NCBI RefSeq assembly: GCF_000820085.1
Contig: NZ_CDBN01000091.1
Location: forward strand, 62,001 to 126,000
DNA from: Aeromonas sanarellii
Lineage (GTDB): Bacteria; Pseudomonadota; Gammaproteobacteria; Enterobacterales; Aeromonadaceae
Reading direction: 5' to 3'
Length of the DNA: 64,000 nt
Part shown: positions 20,969 to 28,785 of the stretch, in pieces
Layout: each line of letters begins with the position of its first letter
Position numbering within the stretch: the stretch's first letter is position 1
The notes under the pieces: model-generated
Database searches by the model: none
What the model saw: the letters and a program-made list of their open reading frames with translations, nothing else
What the model was told of the DNA's origin: nothing
Translations under genes and position numbers: made by a program

Positions 20969-21868
20969 CTATCCGCCTTGTCCTGGCTCTGGGTGCTCCG
21001 CCCTGACCAGGGTCAGGAAGCGATCCCGGATGGGATCCGCAAACTCCGGGTTCCACACCAGGCTTATCTCCCACTCGGACCAGGGGCCGAAGAGGGGGTA
21101 GAGGGTCACCTCCCTGCCCGCGATAAAGCCGACGCTGCGGGGCAGGATGGCGTTGCCGATACCGGCGGCCACCAGGGCCACCAGGGTCTGGATGTCTTCC
21201 GCCTCCTGGATGATGCCGTTCAGCCGGTTGGCGCCGAGGAAGCGGGCGATCTGCTGGCTGAGACCGGGGCAGCGATGGCCCACCATCTGCAGCAGGGGCT
21301 GGCGGGTCAGCGCCTGCGCCACGTCGAAGGCGGCGGGATCCGGCCCAATCAGCCGGGTGGGCACCGCCAGCACCAGCCTGTCCGTCAGCAATCTGTGCTC
21401 CCTCAACTGGGGCGCGTCTGGCCGACGCATAAAGCCCAGCTGCAGTCGTCCCGCCAGCAGCAGCTCCTGCTGGGTGGCGGAGGTCATGTCCTGCAGGTGC
21501 ACCAGCACGTCCGGGACCTGCTGCTTGAAGCGGGCCACCAGGGAGGGGGCGAGTGCGAAGCTGGAGATCCCGAACCCTATCTTGAGGCGCCCGGCGGCGC
21601 CGCTCGCCAGAGCCAGGGCGTGCTGCTCGAATCCCTTGCCGTGATCCACCAGGGCGCGGGCCTGGGGAAGCAGCTGGAGACCGATGGCGGTCAGTTCGGC
21701 GCCATGGCGGCCCCGGTTGAACAGGGTGCTGCCGAGCGCGAGTTCCAGCCCCTGGATCTGCTTGGTCAGGGCCGGTTGCGTGACGAAGAGCCGGCTGGCC
21801 GCCTCCCGGTAGTTGGCGGTCTCGGCCAGCATCACGAATGCCTGCAACTGCCTCAGGTCGAATCTCAT
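20969..21868 (-). CDS. LysR family transcriptional regulator
   Basis: A 299-residue LysR regulator with an N-terminal winged helix (LRQLQAFVMLAETANYREAASRLFVTQPALTKQI) and a periplasmic-binding-like effector domain. It is divergent from the small ORF/HAD phosphatase pair starting at 21983, so it may control that pair and itself from the 114-bp AT-rich intergenic region. The effector is not evident from the sequence. Confidence 0.9.
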   Translation of the reverse strand: MRFDLRQLQAFVMLAETANYREAASRLFVTQPALTKQIQGLELALGSTLFNRGRHGAELTAIGLQLLPQARALVDHGKGFEQHALALASGAAGRLKIGFGISSFALAPSLVARFKQQVPDVLVHLQDMTSATQQELLLAGRLQLGFMRRPDAPQLREHRLLTDRLVLAVPTRLIGPDPAAFDVAQALTRQPLLQMVGHRCPGLSQQIARFLGANRLNGIIQEAEDIQTLVALVAAGIGNAILPRSVGFIAGREVTLYPLFGPWSEWEISLVWNPEFADPIRDRFLTLVRAEHPEPGQGG

Positions 21869-21982
21869 TCCATTTGGTTATCCAATGTGGCGATTTATTG
21901 ATTATAAATTATCTAACTGCCTTGTTCTAATGGTCTAGAAACGGGCCTTCTTGCCCGCTGACCAGCCACAAGGAGTCATGCC

Positions 21983-22207
21983 ATGTCGAGCGAACGCTAT
22001 CTGTTTTTGATCAAGGGGAGCCTGGTGATGGCCCAGCCACTGGCCGCGCCGGAGACGGGGGAGCTGCTGACCAGCCTGCTGCAGCAGGGGTTTGTCGTGG
22101 GGCCCGTGCCGGTGTGGGCGAGCAATGCCGAGCAGGCGCTCGCCTGCTACGAAGAGGCGGTCCAGCGGCAGGCCTTCGTGGATGTGCTGGCGGGGAGAGC
22201 CGCATGA
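21983..22207 (+). CDS. Small hypothetical protein, YciI-like features
   Basis: A 74-residue protein of unrecognised family, with a beta-strand start (RYLFLIKGS) and a helical middle (ETGELLTSLLQQGF). The pattern loosely recalls short ferredoxin-like folds, but I cannot assign a family. An AAGGAG Shine-Dalgarno precedes the ATG. Its TGA overlaps the ATG of the HAD phosphatase gene by 4 bases, so the two are co-translated and probably functionally linked. Confidence 0.7.
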   Translation: MSSERYLFLIKGSLVMAQPLAAPETGELLTSLLQQGFVVGPVPVWASNAEQALACYEEAVQRQAFVDVLAGRAA

Positions 22208-22857
22208 CAGGGCTCACTCTGGAGGCGGCAGCCCTGCTGCTGGACATGGACGGCACCCTGGTGCACTCCACCGGCGAGGTGGAAGCCGTGTGGCGGCTCT
22301 GGTGCCGGCGCCATGGGCTGGATCCGGAGCCCGTGCTGGCCATGTGCCACGGGGTGCGCTCGCGGGAGGTGATCCGGGCGCTGGCTCCCTGGCTGGACCT
22401 GGCGTCTGAGGTGGCCCTGCTCGACGAGCTGGAGATCCGCCACGGCGGGGCGGCAGAGCCGATCGCCGGGGCCCGCGCCGTGCTCGACGGCCTGCCGGCG
22501 GATCGCTGGAGCCTGGTGACTTCCGCGAGCCACAGGGTGGCGCGCCACCGCCTGGGCAGCGCCGGATTGCCGCTGCCACGCCTCCTGGTCGGCGCCGAGG
22601 ACGTGGTGCGGGGCAAGCCGGATCCCGAGCCTTATCTGCTGGCCGCAAGCCGGCTTGGCCTGGCTCCCGCCGACTGCCTGGTGTTCGAGGATGCGCCCGC
22701 GGGCATCGCCAGCGCGCTGCGGGCCGGCTGCCGGGTGGTGCAGGTCGGGGGAACCCAGAGGTGCGATCCGGCGGTCACCGCCCTGATCCCGAATTGGGGC
22801 CGGGTGACTGTGGTCGTGCAGGGCGCTGGCCAACTGCAGGTGCAGCTGACGGCCTGA
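22204..22857 (+). CDS. HAD superfamily sugar-phosphatase-like hydrolase
   Basis: A 217-residue haloacid-dehalogenase hydrolase. Motif I is LLDMDGTLVHS (nucleophile Asp and acid Asp), followed by an alpha-helical cap, motif II TSAS, motif III Lys in GKPDPEPYL and motif IV FEDAPAGI. This architecture matches the sugar-phosphate/glycerol-3-phosphate phosphatase subgroup (YfbT, YniC, GPP-like); the exact substrate is not predictable. It is coupled to the small gene upstream. Confidence 0.88.
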   Translation: MTGLTLEAAALLLDMDGTLVHSTGEVEAVWRLWCRRHGLDPEPVLAMCHGVRSREVIRALAPWLDLASEVALLDELEIRHGGAAEPIAGARAVLDGLPADRWSLVTSASHRVARHRLGSAGLPLPRLLVGAEDVVRGKPDPEPYLLAASRLGLAPADCLVFEDAPAGIASALRAGCRVVQVGGTQRCDPAVTALIPNWGRVTVVVQGAGQLQVQLTA

Positions 22858-22867
22858 GAGGCGGGCA

Positions 22868-22892
22868 GAAAAAGCCCCCGACTGACGGGGGC
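22868..22892 (-). terminator. Terminator of the nitroreductase gene
   Basis: The perfect stem GCCCCCG...CGGGGGC is followed on the minus strand by TTTTTC, 22 bp past the stop codon of the nitroreductase gene. It can also serve the convergent HAD gene. Confidence 0.8.
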
Positions 22893-22914
22893 TTGAGCGG
22901 GCGAGGCGTCAGGA

Positions 22915-23517
22915 TTACTTGAAGACCCGGAAGCGCACGTCGTCGTCGATGAAGGTCTTGTCACCGGCCGGCTGTTCTATGCTGCCGAAGGGCATCTGGG
23001 CGCGCAGCAGCCAGCTGGCAGGCAGGTTCCACTCCTGGCGGACCGCCTGGTCTATCAGCGGGTTGTAGTGCTGCAGGGAGGCCCCTATGCCCTCCTGGGC
23101 TAGGGTGGTCCAGACCGCGAACTGGGCGATCCCGGTGCCGTGTTCGGACCAGATGGGGAAGTTGTCGGCATAGAGGGCGAACTTCTGCTGCAGATCCTTG
23201 ATGACGGCGGTGTCTTCGAAGAACAGCACAGTGCCGAAGCCTGAGCGGAAGCTGCCGTTGACCTTGGCTTCGCTCTGGGGATAGGCCTCTGGCGGGACTA
23301 TCTTCTTGAGCTCGGCCTTGACGATGTCCCACAGCTTGTGGTGCTGCTCGCCAAACAGGATGACGGCACGGGAGCTCTGGGAGTTGAACGAGGAGGGGCT
23401 GTGCTTGACGGCATCCTTGATGAGCGCCGTCAGCTGGGCCTCGGAGTGGGTCACCCGGTTGCCCAGGGCATAGATGGTACGACGTACTTTGATCTGTTCG
23501 ATAAACGGACTGCTCAT
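22915..23517 (-). CDS. Nitroreductase family oxidoreductase
   Basis: A 200-residue FMN-dependent nitroreductase of the short group that includes HBN1/Frm2 and YdgI-like proteins. Signatures are the N-terminal RRTIYAL, the FMN-contacting SPSSFNSQSSRAV, and the substrate-side GIGASLQHYNP loop. It probably reduces quinones or nitro compounds with NAD(P)H in the cytoplasm. It is monocistronic, with an AGGAGAT ribosome binding site. Confidence 0.9.
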   Translation of the reverse strand: MSSPFIEQIKVRRTIYALGNRVTHSEAQLTALIKDAVKHSPSSFNSQSSRAVILFGEQHHKLWDIVKAELKKIVPPEAYPQSEAKVNGSFRSGFGTVLFFEDTAVIKDLQQKFALYADNFPIWSEHGTGIAQFAVWTTLAQEGIGASLQHYNPLIDQAVRQEWNLPASWLLRAQMPFGSIEQPAGDKTFIDDDVRFRVFK

Positions 23518-23714
23518 AACATCTCCTTGGTTGCTGAATCATCGCCGCCAGTCATGCCGGCAAAGGCCATCTGGCTCCGATCTCTCGAGCCATCGACTAT
23601 AACACCTTCCGCGCAGGAAACCGTCAACGCAGGGTGATGACAGTTTCTACTTTTTATGGATATTCACATGACGGGAGCGCATATGGTCGACGGAGACTGC
23701 TGATATCTTTTTTA

Positions 23715-23737
23715 TCATTAACAGTAGACGTTAATGA
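23715..23737. promoter_or_regulatory. Inverted repeat upstream of the diguanylate cyclase gene (distal)
   Basis: Perfect 8-bp arms TCATTAAC/GTTAATGA with a 7-bp spacer, in an AT-rich stretch about 70 bp upstream of the start codon. The dyad spacing suits a dimeric transcription factor operator. Confidence 0.45.
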
Positions 23738-23767
23738 TTTCAATCAATACCTTGGTGGTTGTTTCAA

Positions 23768-23799
23768 CTATAAAATGCATGACATATGACATTTTATAG
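23768..23799. promoter_or_regulatory. Inverted repeat adjoining the diguanylate cyclase RBS
   Basis: Perfect 10-bp arms CTATAAAATG/CATTTTATAG separated by 12 bp, ending directly at the AGGGGG Shine-Dalgarno of the gene at 23808. Either a DNA operator overlapping the promoter or an RNA hairpin that could affect ribosome access. Confidence 0.55.
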
Positions 23800-23807
23800 G
23801 GGGTTGG

Positions 23808-25355
23808 ATGGCTGCCACTATCATCAAGGAACGCTATTACATCTTGACCCCGCTGTCGTGCCTGCTCGGCGTCCTGGTGTTGATCGCCACCCTGCTGCTG
23901 GCGGCGGCCAGCTACCTGCGCAGCATCGACAAGACCATGGCAGGCTACGGCCACATGCTCACCTCCATCGACGCCACCCTGATCCATGAACTGGTGCAGG
24001 ACAACCAGCGCCAGCTCGGCGTGCTGGAGTCCTCGCTGGACAAGCGGGCCATCGCACGGGGAGAGACGGCCATCAACCCGATCTGGGCCATCGCCCACCA
24101 GTTCAAGCACGACGCCCACTTCCTCTATTTCTACAACGCCCGCACCCATCGTCTCGACAGCTACCCCCACTGGCAGGCGCCGGCCGGCTATCAGGCACAG
24201 AAGCGCCCCTGGTATCAGGCGCTCTCCGGCGAGGGGGACGACCTCATCTGGTTTGGTCCCTACGAGGAGTTTGATTCCGCCAGCCAGGTCCTGACCCTGA
24301 TCAAGCGCGTCAGGGATGACGAGGGGCAACTGCTGGGGCTGCTGATGGTGGACATGTCATTCAACACGCTGCAGGCGGCGCTGGGGCGGGCACTGGGAGG
24401 GGACAAGGCCGCCCTCTACATCACGGAGCGCAAGGGGGGGCAGCTGGTGGTGGGGCACAATCTGCAGCTGCGGCCGGTCGGCCTTGATCCTGAGAAGCAG
24501 GTGGCCGGGCTGGACGTGATCTGGGAGGGCAGCCACCTGAGGCACCCGCTGACGAACATCGGCTGGGATCTCAATCTCTATCTGCCCCCTGCCCACTTCC
24601 ATGAAAACCTGCAGGATACCCTGCTGATGGTGGTGTTGCCCGCGCTGGCGCTGCTGTGCGTCTGGCTGTGCAGCCTGGTGTTTCTGGTGCGAATATTCCG
24701 CCAGGAGCAGGCCCTGGTGCAGGGCTCCCTCAGCGGTCTCGTCCAGGATGAGGCCCTGCTGGAGATCCAGCGGCGCCGGCGCACCTGGTTCGTGCACGGC
24801 AGTCTGGGGGAGATCAACCAGGTGAGAAACAGCCTGATCCAGGGCCAGGATGCCCTGCTGCACGATCCCCTCACCGGGATCATGAACCGGCGGGCCTTCG
24901 ATCAGGACAGGGCCAGGCTGGATCAGGAGGCGGTCCCCTACTGGCTGGTCCTGTTCGATGTGGACAACTTCAAGGGCGTCAACGACAGCTGGGGCCACGG
25001 CGTGGGAGATGCCGTGCTGTTCCGGGTGGCGACCATCATGGCGAGGACCCTGGGGGAGGCCCAGGTCTACCGGATCGGCGGTGATGAATTTGCGGCCCTG
25101 CTGCCCTGGGAACAGGGTGAGGTAGAGTGCCGCCTGACCCATCTGCTGGCCCGGGTACAGGCGCTGCAGTGGCGCGAGTTTGAGGCGTCCATCACCCTGA
25201 GCGCCGGAGGGGCGCATTACCCGGAAGGTGCTCCCAACCTGCTCGAGCGGGCCGATGAATGCCTGTACCGGAGCAAGCACCAGGGGCGGGACTGCTGGCA
25301 TCTGGCGTCCAGCCGGCCTCCCTCCGAGGGGGAGGTTGTGACAGTATCTGTCTGA
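23808..25355 (+). CDS. Membrane diguanylate cyclase with extracytoplasmic sensor domain
   Basis: A 515-residue inner-membrane c-di-GMP synthase. Helix 1 (about 12-35), a periplasmic Cache/PAS-like sensor (about 40-265), helix 2 (about 271-295), a HAMP-like linker and a GGDEF domain with GGDEF at 424-428. The RxxD product-inhibition site normally found upstream of GGDEF is absent (the aligned residues are LGEA), so feedback inhibition is not expected. A strong AGGGGG ribosome binding site precedes the ATG. Monocistronic, ending in an intrinsic terminator. Confidence 0.93.
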   Translation: MAATIIKERYYILTPLSCLLGVLVLIATLLLAAASYLRSIDKTMAGYGHMLTSIDATLIHELVQDNQRQLGVLESSLDKRAIARGETAINPIWAIAHQFKHDAHFLYFYNARTHRLDSYPHWQAPAGYQAQKRPWYQALSGEGDDLIWFGPYEEFDSASQVLTLIKRVRDDEGQLLGLLMVDMSFNTLQAALGRALGGDKAALYITERKGGQLVVGHNLQLRPVGLDPEKQVAGLDVIWEGSHLRHPLTNIGWDLNLYLPPAHFHENLQDTLLMVVLPALALLCVWLCSLVFLVRIFRQEQALVQGSLSGLVQDEALLEIQRRRRTWFVHGSLGEINQVRNSLIQGQDALLHDPLTGIMNRRAFDQDRARLDQEAVPYWLVLFDVDNFKGVNDSWGHGVGDAVLFRVATIMARTLGEAQVYRIGGDEFAALLPWEQGEVECRLTHLLARVQALQWREFEASITLSAGGAHYPEGAPNLLERADECLYRSKHQGRDCWHLASSRPPSEGEVVTVSV

Positions 25356-25395
25356 CCGTCATCATGATAAAAAGGGCCCTCGGGCCCGGGTGCGG

Positions 25396-25435
25396 GGTCA
25401 CAGCGGGGATAATTTCCCGTGTGACCTTTTTTTTT
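25396..25435 (+). terminator. Intrinsic terminator of the diguanylate cyclase gene
   Basis: The stem GGTCACA...TGTGACC with inner G-C pairs is followed by nine T residues on the plus strand. Confidence 0.88.
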
Positions 25436-25594
25436 GTTTAATTTTCATTGGGTTGCTCTATTTCACTCCTGAGTGTCGCGAAGAGGAGACAGACGGCCCG
25501 GCGATGACGGACCCGTTGCCCCGGTAGCGTTGGCCAGGCCGCTTTGTATAGTGCAGGGAAAATAATCAATCATCAGGTTTGACAGGAGTAGCCC

Positions 25595-26068
25595 ATGAAG
25601 ATGAAACCATATGGCGTGAGCGCACTGGCATTGCTGGGTGCACTGCTGTTGGGGACGGGCCAGGTGCAGGCGTCGGAGACCCTCAACACCATACTCGGCG
25701 GCGGTGCTGGCGGGGTGGCCGGGACCATGATCGGCAAGGAGCTGGGCGGCGACACGGGCGCCCTGGTGGGGGCGGCGATCGGCGGTGCCGCCGGTGGGGC
25801 CGCCACGGCCAACCGGGGCAACAAGAATGAGGCCGCCCTCGGGGGGGCCGTCGGTGCCCTGGGGGGCGCCGCCATCGGCAAGAGCGTCGGGGGTGACACT
25901 GGTCGCCTGATCGGGGCCGGCATCGGCGGTGCCGGCGGCTCCGCCATCGGCGCCAAAACCGGCGACACTCACGAGAGCAACAACCACCGCTATTACGACG
26001 ACAGGCGCTATTACAAGCACCACAAGCATCACAAGAAGCACCGCAAGCACAGATGGCATGACGACTGA
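25595..26068 (+). CDS. Exported glycine-zipper protein with His/Lys-rich tail
   Basis: A 157-residue protein with a signal peptide (cleavage near GQVQA-SE) and long runs of small residues in glycine-zipper repeats (GGGAGGVAGTMIG, GAAIGGAAGGAA, GAGIGGAGGSAIG). The C-terminal 28 residues are rich in His, Lys, Arg and Tyr. Glycine-zipper envelope proteins (SlyB/YcfJ-like) sit in or at membranes; the basic His-rich tail suggests metal or cell-wall/LPS binding. The function is unknown. It is monocistronic. Confidence 0.85.
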   Translation: MKMKPYGVSALALLGALLLGTGQVQASETLNTILGGGAGGVAGTMIGKELGGDTGALVGAAIGGAAGGAATANRGNKNEAALGGAVGALGGAAIGKSVGGDTGRLIGAGIGGAGGSAIGAKTGDTHESNNHRYYDDRRYYKHHKHHKKHRKHRWHDD

Positions 26069-26085
26069 TGCCGCGACAAGACGAC

Positions 26086-26112
26086 AGAAAGGGGCCCTGG
26101 GCCCCTTTCTTG
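26086..26112. terminator. Bidirectional terminator after the glycine-zipper gene
   Basis: The stem AGAAAGGGGCC/GGCCCCTTTCT lies between the convergent glycine-zipper and hydroxyacid dehydrogenase genes. T-rich sequence lies on both sides of the stem. Confidence 0.75.
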
Positions 26113-26128
26113 ATCCCGCCGCGCGGTC

Positions 26129-27085
26129 TCAGACCAGGCGGTGCTGGCGCCTGCCAAGGTAGAAGGCGTTGATGTTGTCGATCAGCTGATCCGCGAGCCG
26201 CTGCATCGACTCCTCGCTGGCCCAGGCCACGTGGGGGGTCAGGATGAAGTTGGGGTAGCGCAGGGCCTGCATCAGGGGATGGTCCGGGGGCGGAGGCTCC
26301 ACGCTTGCCACGTCGAAACCGGCGCCGCCGAGCCGGCCGTTGCCGAGGGCCTCCAGCAGGGCCTGCTCGTCCACCAGGCCGCCACGGCCCACGTTGATGA
26401 GCAGGGCCCCCGGTTTCATCATGGCCAGCTCCCGCTCCCCGATGAGGTGGCGGGTGTAGGGGGTGAGCGGACAGTGCAGGCTGATGACATCCGAGCTCTC
26501 CAGCAGGGCGTCCAGGGGCAGTCTGTCGTCATCGCCGGGAGTCCCTATCTGGCTCTGGGCATAGCGCACCTCCATGCCGATGGCCTCGGCCCGCTGCCCC
26601 AGGGCCTGCCCCAGGGTGCCCTTGCCGATGATGCCGAGCCGCTTGCCGTGCAGATCCGTGATGGGGTGGTCGAAGAAGCAGAACTGGCCGCTCTGTTGCC
26701 AGCGCCCTTCCAGCAGGGACTGGCGCCAGGCAAACAGGTTGCGCGACAGGGCCAGCATCAGCGCCATGGCGTGTTCGGGAACCGAGGGGCCCGAGTAGTT
26801 GCGGATATTGCACACGGCGACATTGGCGGCGCGACAGGCCTCCAGATCCAGGTTGTCGCTGCCGGTGGCCGCCAGGGCGATCAGGCGCAGCTCCGGCAAC
26901 TGGGCCAGCTCGGCGGCGCCTATGCGGACCTTGTTGATGATGGCGATGCTGGCGCACTTGAGCCGCTCCACCACCTGATCCGGCGCCGTGGTCGGGTAGC
27001 TCTGCCAGTGATGGGGAAAATCGGGGCGGCGCAGATTGATGCCGGCGTCCAGGGTGTCGCTGTCGAGAAACACGATTTGCTGCAT
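26129..27085 (-). CDS. D-2-hydroxyacid dehydrogenase
   Basis: A 318-residue NAD-dependent 2-hydroxyacid dehydrogenase of the glycerate/hydroxypyruvate reductase type. It has the Rossmann motif GIIGKGTLGQ, the catalytic Arg in NVGRGGLVDE, Glu in ASVEPPPPDHP and His in LTPHVAW. The natural substrate (hydroxypyruvate, glyoxylate or another 2-ketoacid) cannot be told from sequence alone. The ATG at 27085 starts the catalytic fold directly. Confidence 0.93.
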   Translation of the reverse strand: MQQIVFLDSDTLDAGINLRRPDFPHHWQSYPTTAPDQVVERLKCASIAIINKVRIGAAELAQLPELRLIALAATGSDNLDLEACRAANVAVCNIRNYSGPSVPEHAMALMLALSRNLFAWRQSLLEGRWQQSGQFCFFDHPITDLHGKRLGIIGKGTLGQALGQRAEAIGMEVRYAQSQIGTPGDDDRLPLDALLESSDVISLHCPLTPYTRHLIGERELAMMKPGALLINVGRGGLVDEQALLEALGNGRLGGAGFDVASVEPPPPDHPLMQALRYPNFILTPHVAWASEESMQRLADQLIDNINAFYLGRRQHRLV

Positions 27086-27185
27086 GAAGCCTCCTGCCAT
27101 TGGTGCGGACATGATGCCAAAGATGGCGTGCCGCTGACCAGCCCGGGAGCGTGTCCGGGAGAGGCCCGCCTCCAGGGCGACGGGG

Positions 27186-27944
27186 TCAGATCCAGCCCAG
27201 GTGGGTCAGCCAGCCCTGGATGCGCCCGGGCGTCTCGTCCAGATCCATCAGGGCATAGGGACGATAGTTCAGCTTGTGGCTGCGGCGGCTCTCGCTCTTG
27301 CGCGCCTCGGCGGCCAGCAGAGGCCAGGTGCTGCCCTCCTCCTGATAGAGGTCCAAGGTGGGGATGCTGGCCTGTGCCACCTGCTTGGCCAGGGTCTGGT
27401 TGCTCTGCTGATTGGGGAAGAAGCCGTCGAGCAGGACCAGGGCATCGGGGGCCGGCAGCTGTTCGCTCGCGATGAGGTTGGCGGCCCAGGCCGCGCTGGT
27501 CCCCTGTGCCAGCAGCAGCCTGAAGCCCCCCTCCTGCAGCTTGGCGTCGCCGAGCTTGCTGATGCGGGTGGCAAACTGCTTGCGAAAATCGTCGATGGCC
27601 TGCTGCTTCTTCTCGGCGGCGGGATCCAGCTCCGTCTGTTGCGGCGAGGGGAGCAGCAGCAGGGTGTCGAAGCCGAGCCGCCCCAGATCCCGGGTCAGTT
27701 GCCACAGCTGGCCGCTTCGCTGCCAGTCAGGCAGCAGGATCGCGAGCCCCAGATAGCTGTCGCCGTCGTGCCTGGCGAACAGCACCCGCTGCTTGTCGAC
27801 CTGGGTGCTGTCAGGCACCCCTTGCCAGTCGCCATTCTGCCAGTAGTCGGGTGGCACCAGGGGGGCGGGCTCGCCGGCCCGCGCCAGCCCGCCGTACAGG
27901 CAGCCAAGACTCAGCAACAACAGTGGTAACAACGCTCTGGCCAT
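27186..27944 (-). CDS. DUF3530 family exported protein
   Basis: A 252-residue protein with a signal peptide (LLPLLLLSLGCLYGGLARA) followed by an alpha/beta-hydrolase-like DUF3530 domain. The pattern ALVLLDGFFPN and the closing QGWLTHLGW fit that family, but the canonical GxSxG nucleophile elbow is not obvious (LAQGTSAAW is in its place), so hydrolase activity is uncertain. It lies about 100 bp upstream of the D-2-hydroxyacid dehydrogenase gene on the same strand. Confidence 0.8.
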   Translation of the reverse strand: MARALLPLLLLSLGCLYGGLARAGEPAPLVPPDYWQNGDWQGVPDSTQVDKQRVLFARHDGDSYLGLAILLPDWQRSGQLWQLTRDLGRLGFDTLLLLPSPQQTELDPAAEKKQQAIDDFRKQFATRISKLGDAKLQEGGFRLLLAQGTSAAWAANLIASEQLPAPDALVLLDGFFPNQQSNQTLAKQVAQASIPTLDLYQEEGSTWPLLAAEARKSESRRSHKLNYRPYALMDLDETPGRIQGWLTHLGWI

Positions 27945-28094
27945 GGGCCCCTCGTGGATTGTCCCGGGATGGGTCTTACAGTTAGCGGCGGCGGCGGCCA
28001 TTTCTGAAGGGGGATGCCTGGCTGGGCGCCATGGCCCGGGTATGCATGTCGCCGGTCGCCAGCCGGAGCGGGGCAGTCCGGTGACACGGCCAAT

Positions 28095-28122
28095 AAAAAA
28101 GCGAGCCTGAGGCTCGCTTTTT
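28095..28122 (-). terminator. Intrinsic terminator of efp
   Basis: The stem AAAGCGAGCC/GGCTCGCTTT is followed by a T-run on the minus strand, 22 bp past the efp stop. Confidence 0.9.
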
Positions 28123-28144
28123 GCAATGGGTTCGAGGGGTCAAC

Positions 28145-28711
28145 TTAGTTGACGCGACGCTTGAACTCACCGGTGCGGGTATCGATTTCGATCTTGTCGC
28201 CGATCTCCACGAAGGCGGCAACGGCCAGCTCGTAGGAGGTGCCCTTCAGGCGGGCCGGCTTGGTCACTTTGCCGGAGGTGTCGCCACGGGCGGCCGGCTC
28301 GGTGTACTCGACTTCGCGAACGATGGTGGTCGGCAGCTCTACGGAGATGGCTTTCTCGTTGTAGAAAGTCACTTCACACAGATCTTCCATGCCGTCTACC
28401 AGGTAGTTCAGCGCGTCACCCAGGTTGTCCTTCTCGACGTCGTACTGGTTGTACTCGGTGTCCATGAAGACATACAGGGGGTCGGAGAAGTAGGAGTAGG
28501 TGCACTCCTTGCGCTCCAGTTGAACGACTTCCAGCTTGTCGTCGGCCTTGAATACGGTCTCGGTGGCGCTGCCGTTCAGCAGGCCTTTCAGCTTCATCTT
28601 GACCACGGCGGAGTTACGGCCGGATTTGTTGAATTCGGCTTTCTGGACCACCATCGGCTCGGTACCGATCATGACGACGTTACCAGCGCGGATTTCCTGT
28701 GCGGTTTTCAT
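28145..28711 (-). CDS. efp: Elongation factor P (Arg32 type)
   Basis: A tRNA-shaped factor that binds the ribosomal E/P site and relieves stalling on polyproline. The 188-residue length matches E. coli exactly. The tip residue of domain I is Arg32 (NKSGRNS) rather than the lysine modified by EpmA/EpmB, which marks the group rhamnosylated by EarP. The earP gene lies immediately upstream on the same strand, supporting this. A TATAAT in the 3' end of earP probably gives efp its own promoter. Confidence 0.98.
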   Translation of the reverse strand: MKTAQEIRAGNVVMIGTEPMVVQKAEFNKSGRNSAVVKMKLKGLLNGSATETVFKADDKLEVVQLERKECTYSYFSDPLYVFMDTEYNQYDVEKDNLGDALNYLVDGMEDLCEVTFYNEKAISVELPTTIVREVEYTEPAARGDTSGKVTKPARLKGTSYELAVAAFVEIGDKIEIDTRTGEFKRRVN

Positions 28712-28754
28712 GTAAAAAATTCCTGTTCGTATACGGGCAGATAAAAACTGCCAG

Positions 28755-28785
28755 ATTATATACGGCTTTCTAAAAATTTCACCAA
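28755..28785 (-). promoter_or_regulatory. Candidate efp promoter inside the earP 3' end
   Basis: A perfect TATAAT is read on the minus strand at 28760-28755, 44 bases before the efp ATG. A GTGAAA (17 bp) or TTGGTG (19 bp) hexamer lies upstream. A small GGCAG/CTGCC hairpin in the leader follows it. Confidence 0.5.

Noticed and set aside
24357-25301. Minus-strand frame opposite the diguanylate cyclase gene
   Set aside because: It is antisense to the GGDEF and sensor domains and has no domain of its own.
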